Assembly: GCF_005771535.1 (NCBI RefSeq)
Contig: NZ_VANU01000003.1
Location: forward strand, 124,001-188,000
Direction of reading: 5' to 3'
From: Arcobacter arenosus
GTDB taxonomy: Bacteria; Campylobacterota; Campylobacteria; Campylobacterales; Arcobacteraceae
DNA length: 64,000 bases
This document shows positions 18,260 through 27,586 of this stretch, in pieces. Each line of letters opens with the position of its first letter. The stretch's first letter is position 1. The position numbers and the translations under genes were made by a program. The notes beneath the pieces were generated by a model. The model was not told the DNA's origin. It was given only the letters and a program-made list of their open reading frames with translations, and did not search any database.

Positions 18260-19687
18260 TTATTCTTCAATAATTGGTATCAGCAATTGATTAAATTTTC
18301 TCATATCAAATGATATTAAATCTGGATTTGTATATAAAAATTTCCAAGAAAGTCTTTTGTTTAACATACCCTCTTTTAAAGGTAAGATTTGTAAGATATT
18401 TTCTTGTTTTTTTAATTCTCTAATTGGATTTTTATCATTTGAGATAATCTCAATTTTTTCATTAAATATTTTTGATAGATTTTCAAAATGATCAAGTAGG
18501 TGAGTTTTATCCTCATCTTCACCAACAGGGTCCATATCAAAAATCTTTGTTTTTGTTTTAAATTGACTTGCAACATCAAATACAACAGGAGATATTTGCT
18601 CATAAGAGTTTATATCATTTAGAATAATAACTGTTCTTTTAATAGAAGCATTTAAATTTTCCCCTAACTTAAAGATTGGTAGTTTTAAATCTAATAGGTG
18701 TTTAATTTTTGATTTATCTTTAAAGTTTTCATTTGCAAGAATTATCATCCCAATATCTAAAGTTTTTGTATCAGATTTTAATAGTTTTTCCATCCCAATA
18801 TCATGGTAATCCATTTTTATCTCAACGGCATCATTTTTCCCAAATACATCTTTAATATATTCTAAAATACCTACATTTGTAGGTCTTGTAATTCTAATAA
18901 AAAGTTTACTATTTTTTAATCTTTTATTTAAATATTTAAGCTCTTCAACAATATCCAAAACTCTTTTTTTAGAAAGTATAAACATATCAAGATATAAATA
19001 GATATTGTGACCAAAAGGCATTGGAAATTGTCCTTGAGACTTTCCAATTGCATTATAAATTTGCATCAATACAGTTGGTTTCCCAATTACTAAAATAATA
19101 TCATTTGGTTTTAAAATCAAAGAGGGCTTGATATTTACTAACTGGTCATTTCTATATAAACCAAAGATTTTCCAATCTCTTTGTTCAATTGAACCAATAT
19201 ATCTATAGGCATAAGAACTACCAAAAGGTATTTTAATTTCCATAATCTCACCTTGTTTTAGCCCAATATTTTGTGCCATAACAGGAATATTAGGAAGCCT
19301 CTCAACCATCCCATTTGCTAAAACTTCAATACCTTTATAAATATTTAAATAAGGGTCACTTAATTCAATCCCCCAATAATCTAAAATTGAAATTGGCAAA
19401 TTACTTTTTCTACTTCTTATATTTTTAATTACATTTAACATCTCATCTTTTGAATTAAGTGCAACTAATACTTGACTGTGTATATCTTTATCTAAAACCA
19501 TTGCGAGTTTAGACTCAGAAGTGGGGTCAAATTTATAAAAAGTAAAATTGGAAGCTTTGTTTTCAGGAACAATGGAATCATTCATATAAACTACATCATA
19601 ATTGTTGTCTCTTGTATTAGTTTCAACAATTCTTTTCATAAGTTTTTTAGCAACAATACCATCTAAAATTACTAATATTTTTTTCAT
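18260..19687 (-). CDS. COG3400 family TrkA-like protein
   Basis: The 475-residue cytoplasmic protein starts with a nucleotide-binding-like fold (MKKILVILDGIVAKKLMKRIVE). It has a TrkA-C-like region at about 145-205 (GEIMEIKIPFGSSYAY, then LKPNDIILVIGKPTVL) and a second alpha/beta half. This matches the COG3400 proteins of Campylobacterota. They resemble regulatory subunits of potassium channels, but the function is not established. No channel gene adjoins it. It is 24 bases upstream of the aminotransferase gene and may be cotranscribed. Confidence 0.7.
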   Translation of the reverse strand: MKKILVILDGIVAKKLMKRIVETNTRDNNYDVVYMNDSIVPENKASNFTFYKFDPTSESKLAMVLDKDIHSQVLVALNSKDEMLNVIKNIRSRKSNLPISILDYWGIELSDPYLNIYKGIEVLANGMVERLPNIPVMAQNIGLKQGEIMEIKIPFGSSYAYRYIGSIEQRDWKIFGLYRNDQLVNIKPSLILKPNDIILVIGKPTVLMQIYNAIGKSQGQFPMPFGHNIYLYLDMFILSKKRVLDIVEELKYLNKRLKNSKLFIRITRPTNVGILEYIKDVFGKNDAVEIKMDYHDIGMEKLLKSDTKTLDIGMIILANENFKDKSKIKHLLDLKLPIFKLGENLNASIKRTVIILNDINSYEQISPVVFDVASQFKTKTKIFDMDPVGEDEDKTHLLDHFENLSKIFNEKIEIISNDKNPIRELKKQENILQILPLKEGMLNKRLSWKFLYTNPDLISFDMRKFNQLLIPIIEE

Positions 19688-19732
19688 AGGGTATTATATC
19701 AAAAAGTACTAAATATAATATTGCTTATTTGA

Positions 19733-20581
19733 TTAGTTTTTTCCTATAATTTTCAAATAATCTTTATAAAATTCATCAAGAGGCTTTAGCTCATGATCTG
19801 TTAAAACTTTTATACCATTTACATCAACATGTTTAAAACTTTCAAGTTGAATATTATTTTCATTTATATCTTTTTTTATATTATCATGTATATAAATATA
19901 TTTTTCAGCAAAATCTTTTCTATCTAATCCCATAGATACTGGAAATATTTTATTAGACTCTTTTATAATCTCAACTTTTGTTTTTATTTGAGGATTTAAT
20001 TTAACCATAGTATCATACAGTTCTTGCCTTACAACAGAAAATTCGTTCTTAAAAAAAACATTAAAAACCAATTTATTATCTTTTTCAATTTTTTTAAAAT
20101 CTATATTTTTTATATTATTTTTTAAAGTATAATACTCAACCCAATTTTTAGCCATCTCTTCTTTATATAAAATTGTTAAATTTTTTACATTTTTTATATC
20201 ATCTTTGAAATTTTTGTTTTTTATTAAATAAAATTTTGAAAAAGTGTTTTCACCTCTAATAAAACCCCATTTTAAATAAGTGATTTTGTCAAGTTTTTCT
20301 TTATTTGAATAATATTTTCCTGGAGTTATAATTATTGAATATAACTTTTTATTATCATATAGATTTATCATTTCATCAAAGTCATCATAGATTTTAAGAA
20401 TCACTTCATTTTTGTATCTATTATCATTATTGACTTTTGTATTCCAAATTTTAGCAGCAACCATTGCTTGTTTTTTAGAAATAAAAATACCTTCAGGATA
20501 AATACCCATATTAATAACATCATCTTTGGCATTTAAAAAAGAAAAAGATATGATTAATCCAATTAAAATTAGTATTTTCAT
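19733..20581 (-). CDS. PhnD-like periplasmic binding protein (paralogue D)
   Basis: A 282-residue protein with a signal peptide (about 1-18, ending FLNA) and the layout of phosphate/phosphonate-type (PhnD-like) binding proteins. It shares with the three other paralogues in this island the block VFNVFFKNEFSVVRQELYD, then MVKLNPQIKTK and an SNKIFPVSMG-like segment. The ATG overlaps the stop of paralogue C (ATGA). No permease or ATPase is present. It is the last gene of the island. Ligand unknown; I infer a sensing role because of the kinases in the same operon. Confidence 0.75.
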   Translation of the reverse strand: MKILILIGLIISFSFLNAKDDVINMGIYPEGIFISKKQAMVAAKIWNTKVNNDNRYKNEVILKIYDDFDEMINLYDNKKLYSIIITPGKYYSNKEKLDKITYLKWGFIRGENTFSKFYLIKNKNFKDDIKNVKNLTILYKEEMAKNWVEYYTLKNNIKNIDFKKIEKDNKLVFNVFFKNEFSVVRQELYDTMVKLNPQIKTKVEIIKESNKIFPVSMGLDRKDFAEKYIYIHDNIKKDINENNIQLESFKHVDVNGIKVLTDHELKPLDEFYKDYLKIIGKN

Positions 20582-21426
20582 TTTAAAACCTCACCATAAT
20601 TTTTATATAAAACCCCTAACTCTTCTAACTCATTATTCTCTATTAAAAAAACATTTTGAATTTGTACATAAGATAAGACACTTAAATCCACTCTATTATT
20701 GTTGATTTTATCATTTATATCTTTATATATTTTGTCCAAAGTTTCTCCTACTCCATCTCTTGTAAAACCTATAGCCCTAAAAAATATTTTAGGGGATTTT
20801 GCAACAATTTCTGTTTTATTTTTAAATTGTGAGTTATACTGCAACATAAGTTCATATATCTCTTTTGGTATTACTACTACTTTATCTTTATGAAAAAATG
20901 CATCTAAAGCTACAATCTTTTCTGTTTCCTTTTGTATATAATTAATTTTACTTTTTTTATTTTCTATTTCTTTTCTTAATACACTATGTGCCCAAACTTT
21001 TTCTAAATCGTTTTTATAGGAAACCTTTATATTTTTAAAACCTTTAATATCAAAATCTGACTCTTTATTTTTAATCATATAATACTCTATAAATTTAAGT
21101 TTATCCCTACTTAATACCCATTTGTATTTAGAGTATTTTTCAAGAAACTCTTTATTTTTAAAAAAGAAGGTCCCCGTTGTAATAATATTAGTAATTTTTT
21201 TGTCTTTATAATCTTTTAATACATCCTCTTTATTTTCATAAAAAAATACCTCTAATTCCACACCAAGATTTAGTTTTTCAATATTTTTAAGCCAAAGTTT
21301 TGCACCTAGTTTTACTTCTTTTTCTGAGAAATGTATATCTCCATACAATAAACCAAGAGCTATTTTATCTTTAGCATTTAAGTAAAAAGATAAAAGTAAT
21401 AAACTTAAAAATATTTTTTTAAACAT
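20578..21426 (-). CDS. PhnD-like periplasmic binding protein (paralogue C)
   Basis: A 282-residue secreted protein with a signal peptide ending FYLNA and the same family layout as the gene after it. It has the common motif in a diverged form: ALDAFFHKDKVVVIPKEIYE, then MLQYNSQFKNKTEIV and SPKIFFRAIGF. Its start lies three bases after the stop of sensor kinase B, so it is cotranscribed with that kinase. Paralogues C and D probably arose by tandem duplication and then diverged. Ligand unknown. Confidence 0.75.
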   Translation of the reverse strand: MFKKIFLSLLLLSFYLNAKDKIALGLLYGDIHFSEKEVKLGAKLWLKNIEKLNLGVELEVFFYENKEDVLKDYKDKKITNIITTGTFFFKNKEFLEKYSKYKWVLSRDKLKFIEYYMIKNKESDFDIKGFKNIKVSYKNDLEKVWAHSVLRKEIENKKSKINYIQKETEKIVALDAFFHKDKVVVIPKEIYELMLQYNSQFKNKTEIVAKSPKIFFRAIGFTRDGVGETLDKIYKDINDKINNNRVDLSVLSYVQIQNVFLIENNELEELGVLYKNYGEVLK

Positions 21427-21429
21427 ATT

Positions 21430-23031
21430 TTATACCATTGGTATTTTTATAGTAAAGATAACGCCATCATTAATATTTTTAGCCGTTAATTTCCCTTGCA
21501 TATTCTGTTCAACAATTACTTTTGACATATAAAGACCAATTCCTGTCCCTTGGGATTGGTGTTTTGTAGTATAGTATGGTTCAAATATTTTTGGTAAAAC
21601 CTCAGTATCGATTCCTCCACCATTATCCTCTATTTCTAAAACTCCACAGTTGTCTTCCTCATAAATTCTAATAGTAACAAGTGGATTATCTATTTTTCTT
21701 TCAACTAAAATATCTTTTGCATTGGTTAAAATATTCATAACAGCTTGTGAAAATTCATTTGGTAGACCATAAACTTTACCACATTTTTCAAACTCTTTTT
21801 TTACTTCAATATAGTTAAATTTTAAACTTGCCCCAACTAAAGTTAAAGCCCTATCAAGTTCAATTTCAATATCAAATTCTTGTTTTGTTTTATTTGGTCT
21901 AAAGAAATTACTAAAATCATCTATTGTTTTAGATAAATAATTAGAAGTTTTTACAATAGTATCAAGTTTGTCTAATTCCCTTTCATCATCAGACATTCCA
22001 AACTCTTTTTCTAATCTAATTCCTGAAGCTGATGTTGTAATTGCAGATAATGGTTGTCTCCATTGATGTGAAATATTTGCAATCATCTCACCCATTGCAG
22101 CTAGTCTTGATTGCTGTATCATTAGCTCTTCTTGTTTCTCTCTTTTTTTAAGTTCCTCTTTTATCCTAGAATCAAGACTTCTATTTAATTCCTCTAAAGC
22201 TTTAGTTTTATCTTCAAGTTCTTTATTTGTTTCATACAACTCTAAAGTTCTATCTTTTACCTTAATTTCTAAATCTTCCCTAGATTTATGTAAAGCTTTT
22301 TGCGATCTTTCAATTGTTGCAATCATCTCATTAAAACTTGTAGAGAGTTCACCTAATTCATCATTTGATTTATAATCACTTCTAAGTTCTAAATTCCCTT
22401 TTTTAATCTTTTTTGCAACCTTATTTAATTTTATAACTGGCATTGAAAGTTTTTTTGCAATAAGATATGAAACAATAATAATTGTTAAAACACTAAAGAT
22501 AAAAAAAGCAATAAACTCAAGGTACATATTCTTTAAATTTGAATTGTACTCCGCTAAAGAGAGGCTCATATGTAATTCACCCCATTTTGTATTTGATAAA
22601 AAAATAGGATAGTTATATAAAAAAACATCTTTTTTTAAATTTTCGGAATAAACGATTTTATAGGAACTTTCATTAGAATTCTTATTATCATAAATCTCAT
22701 GAAGTTTTTCTTCATAGCTCCAGTTATTGTCTCTAACAACATATGAATCCCCAGTGCTTCTAGAAAAAATCAGCTCTTCAACCATTGAGTTTTGATTTAG
22801 AAACTTATCAAAAACTTCAACAATAATAGAACCATCATTTAAAATAATTGCATCAGAAGAGATATAAATAAGCATTTTTGACATATTTGATGCTTGAGTA
22901 TCTAAAGCTTTAAGAATTTGTGATTTTTGCTTTGATAGGGTATATATAGAATATATAGTAGTAAAGAACATTATAGAAATAAACATTGTTACAAATATTT
23001 TAATAAATATTTTATTACTTCTAATTAACAT
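21430..23031 (-). CDS. Sensor histidine kinase B (HAMP type)
   Basis: A 533-residue membrane kinase. Membrane segments at about 9-30 and 166-190 enclose a periplasmic sensor. A HAMP region follows (SMPVIKLNKVAKKIKKGNLELRSD), then a coiled coil and the kinase core QSRLAAMGEMIANISHQWRQPL with the phospho-histidine at 322. ATP-binding motifs MNILTNAKDIL, then DNGGGIDTEVLPKIFEPYYTTK and GTGIGLYMSKVI are intact. The start overlaps the end of binding protein B (11 bases). The nearest receivers in the operon are those at 25298 and 26720. I infer that the neighbouring binding proteins supply its input. Confidence 0.93.
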   Translation of the reverse strand: MLIRSNKIFIKIFVTMFISIMFFTTIYSIYTLSKQKSQILKALDTQASNMSKMLIYISSDAIILNDGSIIVEVFDKFLNQNSMVEELIFSRSTGDSYVVRDNNWSYEEKLHEIYDNKNSNESSYKIVYSENLKKDVFLYNYPIFLSNTKWGELHMSLSLAEYNSNLKNMYLEFIAFFIFSVLTIIIVSYLIAKKLSMPVIKLNKVAKKIKKGNLELRSDYKSNDELGELSTSFNEMIATIERSQKALHKSREDLEIKVKDRTLELYETNKELEDKTKALEELNRSLDSRIKEELKKREKQEELMIQQSRLAAMGEMIANISHQWRQPLSAITTSASGIRLEKEFGMSDDERELDKLDTIVKTSNYLSKTIDDFSNFFRPNKTKQEFDIEIELDRALTLVGASLKFNYIEVKKEFEKCGKVYGLPNEFSQAVMNILTNAKDILVERKIDNPLVTIRIYEEDNCGVLEIEDNGGGIDTEVLPKIFEPYYTTKHQSQGTGIGLYMSKVIVEQNMQGKLTAKNINDGVIFTIKIPMV

Positions 23032-23917
23032 TATACCTCTTTTTCAAATACTCATATTCTTCAAAAAAGTTTACCATATCTTTCATTTCTTCTTTAGTAA
23101 TTCTTTCTAAAGAAGATTGATCTAACAACCTATAAATGTACTCCAACTTCTTCATAATTTTAAGATTTTCAGTATATTTAAAAAATTTTTCTGTGACTTC
23201 ATTAGGTGTATCTTTATGAAAAGCTCCAACCCCATATAAAAATATTTTTTTTGATTCATCAATTATATTTAATCTTTTTTTCAAAGCAGGATTCAGCTTA
23301 ACCATATTATCAAAAACATTTTTTTTCACTACCGTAAAATCTGCTTTATTAAAATATAAATTCAAAATTGCTCTACTTGCCTTTTTTACATTAACTTGTT
23401 CTTTAACTAAAGATTTATATGGTTTTTTAAATTTTTCTAAACTTTTATAATCTAACCATGTATGAAGATTATCATCACCTAAAAAATTTACATAGACTTT
23501 ATTTTTGATATCTTTTATAGATTTAATTTTTGATTCATTATTAGCTAAAAGTACATAACTATGAAATTTATCTTTAGAAGAAAATGCAAAATATTCTTTA
23601 GTATACTTATCTATTATTTTTCTATTTTTTAGATAATAGTTAAGATAGAAAACTGCATTATTAAATCTCTTGTATTCTATATAAGATTTAAGCATTTCAT
23701 CTTCACTATCAAAAAATTCTATATTTACTTCAAGCTCATTTCTTAAAACTTCAGCTAATAAAGTTTCAACCTTATAAACTGAACTTTTTATTTTATTTTG
23801 CTGAACTTTATCAAAGCTATGTATTGTACAAGCTAGACTATAATTTTTATCTATAAATTCATCTGCATTTAAAAACAATGCCAGAAACAATAGAAAAAAT
23901 AGTCTAAAAGTTTTCAT
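23021..23917 (-). CDS. PhnD-like periplasmic binding protein (paralogue B)
   Basis: A 298-residue protein with a signal peptide of about 18 residues ending FLNA. It carries the family block ILNLYFNKADFTVVKKNVFD, then MVKLNPALKKRLNII and SKKIFLYGVGA. The gene overlaps the TolC gene upstream (14 bases) and kinase B downstream (11 bases). This tight coupling links it to kinase B more than to any transporter. Ligand unknown. Confidence 0.75.
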   Translation of the reverse strand: MKTFRLFFLLFLALFLNADEFIDKNYSLACTIHSFDKVQQNKIKSSVYKVETLLAEVLRNELEVNIEFFDSEDEMLKSYIEYKRFNNAVFYLNYYLKNRKIIDKYTKEYFAFSSKDKFHSYVLLANNESKIKSIKDIKNKVYVNFLGDDNLHTWLDYKSLEKFKKPYKSLVKEQVNVKKASRAILNLYFNKADFTVVKKNVFDNMVKLNPALKKRLNIIDESKKIFLYGVGAFHKDTPNEVTEKFFKYTENLKIMKKLEYIYRLLDQSSLERITKEEMKDMVNFFEEYEYLKKRYNVN

Positions 23918-25292
23918 CTACCTTGCTTCCAACAAGTTTATCAATAGTAGCTAAAGAAAGCATATAATCATGAACACTTTTTAAATATGCAGATTTAACA
24001 TACACTTCCATTAATTGAGATTTAACTAAATCTTCAGCTTCAACCATTTCATATTGGTATCCTTTAAAGTTCATATCACTACTTTCAATTGCAGTATTTA
24101 CTGCATCCTTTAAAGTTTGAACTTGTTCATATCCAATTGAGCTTTTCAAAAACTCATTTTTAAGTTGTAAGGCGATTCCTTCTTCTAAAAGAAGTTTTTG
24201 TTCATTCATAACTTTTTTATCTAGTTTTTTCTCCATTACTTCATTTGTAGTTTTAAAACCATTAAATAAAGACATTTTAACAGCAAGTCCTAAACTCCAT
24301 CTATTTTCATCATCTTCATTTAGATACCCATATTCATATGAGTTATATGTATGACTTACATTTCCAAAAAGATTAACCATTGGGTAATAATCAGATTTTG
24401 ATTCTTTTATTTGTTCATCTTTTATTTTTAAAGCAATATTTATAGTATTAATCTCTGGGTTTAATGAAGAAGCTTTTTTTACTAAGTCCTGAAGTTGTCT
24501 ATTGCTTTTTAAAATTTCTTGTTGGTTGTATTCAATTTTTAAAACATCATCATGTTTTAACCCCATAGTATTTGCTAAAGCTGATCTTAACATCTCTTTA
24601 TTTAATTCAATAGTTGACAAAGCTGATTTAATCATTGATGTTAAAAGTTTAATATTTAAATAATCACTTCTATTAATTTTTAGTTCTGTACCATTTTCTA
24701 AAAACTCTTTAGTTATATCTCTACTAAACTCCATATTTTTGTAAATACTTTCTATTAAAGTATATAACTCATTTGTAAGAATATATCCATAAAAATACTT
24801 TTTAATATCATAAACAACATTTGCTTTTTCCCTTACTATTGCTTGTTTTTTAACCTCTTTATTTAATCTAGCTTGTTCAATAATAGCTGAGATTTTGCCA
24901 CCTGTAAAAATAGGATAATTAACTTCAACTTGACCTCTAATGGTATCTCTACCTTTTGCAATAGTATCAATATCAGCATTAATAGTAGTAGAGCTTAAGC
25001 CAAATGGAGTTAATAAAGCAACCATGTCAGCAGGAAGATTAAATTCCCCTCTTTGCTGATAAATAGTATCTTTACTATCTCTATTCACGTATAAAATGGC
25101 ATCTATACTTGGATAGTTTGCACTTAAGGCTTGCTCATATTGAGCTTTTGCAATATCTAAATTTAATTTTGAAATTCTATTTAATGCATTATTTTTTAAT
25201 GCAGTTTCAATCGCTTTATCAAGATTTACGCTCACCTCGTTTGCACATAAACTTCCCACTAGCAAACTTACTAGAACTAGATTTTTAAACAT
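23904..25292 (-). CDS. TolC-family outer membrane channel protein
   Basis: The 462-residue protein has a signal peptide ending SLCAN and two repeats of outer-membrane efflux type. Typical segments are LDKAIETALKNNALNRISKLN near the mature N-terminus, AQYEQALSANYPSIDAIL, GQVEVNYPIFTGGKISAIIEQA and SLGLAVKMSLFNGFKTTNEVME. Such proteins form a trimeric outer-membrane and periplasmic duct for efflux pumps or type I secretion. Neither an inner-membrane pump nor an adaptor gene is nearby. It sits five bases after the GGDEF gene and overlaps binding protein B. Its presence in a signalling operon is unusual. Confidence 0.9.
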   Translation of the reverse strand: MFKNLVLVSLLVGSLCANEVSVNLDKAIETALKNNALNRISKLNLDIAKAQYEQALSANYPSIDAILYVNRDSKDTIYQQRGEFNLPADMVALLTPFGLSSTTINADIDTIAKGRDTIRGQVEVNYPIFTGGKISAIIEQARLNKEVKKQAIVREKANVVYDIKKYFYGYILTNELYTLIESIYKNMEFSRDITKEFLENGTELKINRSDYLNIKLLTSMIKSALSTIELNKEMLRSALANTMGLKHDDVLKIEYNQQEILKSNRQLQDLVKKASSLNPEINTINIALKIKDEQIKESKSDYYPMVNLFGNVSHTYNSYEYGYLNEDDENRWSLGLAVKMSLFNGFKTTNEVMEKKLDKKVMNEQKLLLEEGIALQLKNEFLKSSIGYEQVQTLKDAVNTAIESSDMNFKGYQYEMVEAEDLVKSQLMEVYVKSAYLKSVHDYMLSLATIDKLVGSKVDENF

Positions 25293-25297
25293 TCTAA

Positions 25298-26584
25298 TTA
25301 ATCCTTCTTATTGAAACTAGATAAAACTACTTGATTTCTTCCATTTTCTTTTGCTTCATATAAAGCTTTATCGGCTAATCTATACATATCTTTTGAATCT
25401 AATAACTTTTCAGAATTTACAATAATTAAACCTGCTGAAATAGTTACATATTCACTGCATAAACTATTTTCATGGGCAATTTTTAAAGACTCTATCTCTT
25501 CTATAATAGATTCTAAAAACTGAAAAGACTCTTCAACACTGTTACTAGTAAATATAAGTCCAAACTCTTCTCCCCCAAGTCTAAAGGCATAATCACTAGC
25601 CCTAGAAGATTTAAGTTTTAAAACATTTGCAATTGCAACTAAAGCTTCATCACCCTTTGGATGTCCATAGGTATCATTATAGCTTTTGAAATAATCCACA
25701 TCAATAATCGCTAAAGAAAGAGTTGTTTTTTCCCTTGTTAATCTTCTATTTTCTTTTTCAATAATTGTATTAAAATATCGTCTATTATAAATATCTGTTG
25801 TTTCATCTTTAATAGCTAATTGTTCTAGTTTTTTCTTATTTGTAATATCTTCTCTAATAGCTAAAAAGTTTTCTATTTCACCCTCTTGATTTAAAACAGG
25901 TGTGATTGTTAAATTTGACCAAAACTCTTCTTGGTTTTTCTTTCTGTTTTTAATTTCAGATTTAAATATCTTCCCTTTTTTTATCTCTTCCCACATTTCT
26001 TTATAAAATTCATCTGGGGTATCTTCATGTCTAAGTATACTATGAGTATTGCCAATTAGTTCCTCTTTTGTGTAACCAATTAATTCACAATAAATACTAC
26101 TTGCATCAATTATGTTACCATCTTTATCTGTAACTGACATCAATACGTTTTCATCTAAAATTTTAAGTACATTCTCTTTTTCAAATAATCTATCTTGTAA
26201 TCTTTTACTTACAACTGATTCTTGAATATTTGTAAGTAACTCTTTTAAATCAACTGGTTTTATTATAAATTTATTAACTTTTAGTTCTATTGCATATAAA
26301 AAATATTCTATATCAGAAAAAGCAGTGGTAATAATAACGGGTGTTGTAGTTTTAAGTTCCCTTAACATATCAATACCATTCATTTTAGGCATTTGTATAT
26401 CTGTAACTATTACATCAGGGTTAATCTTTTTATAAACCTCTATACCCTCAAGACCATTTGAAGCAACATGAAAATTTGGAATAAATCTTTTACAGAAAAA
26501 AGAGACCTCTTCTTTTATCATCTCTTCATCTTCAACATAGAGTACAGTTAGAGATTCTAGTAAATCTTTATTTAACTTTTTCAT
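25298..26584 (-). CDS. Response regulator with PAS and GGDEF domains (probable diguanylate cyclase)
   Basis: A 428-residue protein with a receiver at about 10-125 (LYVEDEE, phospho-aspartate D62 in VIVTDIQMP), a PAS domain at about 135-260 and a GGDEF domain at about 265-425. The active-site motif is GGEEF, which supports cyclic di-GMP synthesis. The residues RASD five positions before it fit the inhibitory I-site RxxD. The receiver N-terminus is closely similar to that of the neighbouring response regulator. It is the first gene of the tight operon down to 19733, after a 135-base AT-rich gap. I infer that one or both kinases act on it. Confidence 0.93.
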   Translation of the reverse strand: MKKLNKDLLESLTVLYVEDEEMIKEEVSFFCKRFIPNFHVASNGLEGIEVYKKINPDVIVTDIQMPKMNGIDMLRELKTTTPVIITTAFSDIEYFLYAIELKVNKFIIKPVDLKELLTNIQESVVSKRLQDRLFEKENVLKILDENVLMSVTDKDGNIIDASSIYCELIGYTKEELIGNTHSILRHEDTPDEFYKEMWEEIKKGKIFKSEIKNRKKNQEEFWSNLTITPVLNQEGEIENFLAIREDITNKKKLEQLAIKDETTDIYNRRYFNTIIEKENRRLTREKTTLSLAIIDVDYFKSYNDTYGHPKGDEALVAIANVLKLKSSRASDYAFRLGGEEFGLIFTSNSVEESFQFLESIIEEIESLKIAHENSLCSEYVTISAGLIIVNSEKLLDSKDMYRLADKALYEAKENGRNQVVLSSFNKKD

Positions 26585-26719
26585 AAAATTTATCCTAAAT
26601 TTTTATCTTGTATTTTCAAAATTGAAACTACTGATTATCATAAGTTTATTATTTTTTTAATTTATTTTATATTAAATAATTTTATAATAGATGTTTACAA
26701 TATTACATTCATGTTATTT

Positions 26720-27586
26720 TTATAAAGCACAAATTTTATTTATTTTTTCTAAACCATTTATATAATCTTTTTTTTCTAAATTTTTATTCAATATCTGATT
26801 TGTAATATTTTCAATTTTTTTTAATTTCTGTTCTTGGGTATCTATAAAAATAAGAACACTTTTATTTGTACTTTTAAAATACTTATGGGTAACAAAAAAT
26901 TCACTTTTTAGATTATGTCCAGTTTTTTTTACTGATATTAAATGACTTTTATCGCTATTTTTAACAATATAATCAATCCAGTTTTCATCTTCTTCTAAAT
27001 TTTCAAGGGTAAAAATATCTTTACATAACTTACTTGCTTCTTTTAATGAATTTATATTCTCATGACCTAATTGCTTTAAAAAATTTTTGTTTGCATATTC
27101 AATCTCTTCCCCATGAAGAATAAACATAAAAGATGGATTACTATCAAGTAAAAACTGCACATAATCATCAAAGTCATCACATAGCTTATTTTGCTTGCCT
27201 AGGTTTAATGATTTTTGAATTACAGCTAACATTTCAATCATATTAATTGGTTTTAAAAGGTATTTTTCAATTCCAAGTTCAATTGCCTTTATTAAATAAT
27301 CACCATCACTATATGCACTTGTTAAAACTATAGGGAAATCTTCTTCAATTTTTAAAATCTCTTCACACATATCTAAACCATTTTTAATAGGCATTTGTAT
27401 ATCAGAAATCACAATATTAGGCTTGTGAGCTTTAAATAAATCAATTCCCTCTTGGCCATTTTTAGCAATAAGAAGTTTTTTTACATATTTTTTAAGAAAA
27501 AAACTAATCTCCTCAACTGTCATATCATCATCTTCTACATAAAGAACTGTTAAATTTTCAAATAGACTTTTATCAACTTTTTTCAA
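26720..27586 (-). CDS. Response regulator with PAS-like region, no DNA-binding domain
   Basis: The receiver (about 8-125) has LYVEDDD and the phospho-aspartate at about 62 in IVISDIQMPIKNG. A PAS-like region covers about 145-265. No helix-turn-helix, GGDEF or EAL follows, so the output is unclear. I chose the TTG at 27586, with AAGGA eight bases before it, which gives MKKVDKSLFENLTVLYVEDD. This parallels the paralogue's MKKLNKDLLESLTVLYVEDE. An upstream ATG at 27640 would overlap the kinase by 68 bases. The start overlaps the stop of kinase A by 14 bases, so it is the natural partner of that kinase. Confidence 0.85.
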   Translation of the reverse strand: MKKVDKSLFENLTVLYVEDDDMTVEEISFFLKKYVKKLLIAKNGQEGIDLFKAHKPNIVISDIQMPIKNGLDMCEEILKIEEDFPIVLTSAYSDGDYLIKAIELGIEKYLLKPINMIEMLAVIQKSLNLGKQNKLCDDFDDYVQFLLDSNPSFMFILHGEEIEYANKNFLKQLGHENINSLKEASKLCKDIFTLENLEEDENWIDYIVKNSDKSHLISVKKTGHNLKSEFFVTHKYFKSTNKSVLIFIDTQEQKLKKIENITNQILNKNLEKKDYINGLEKINKICAL

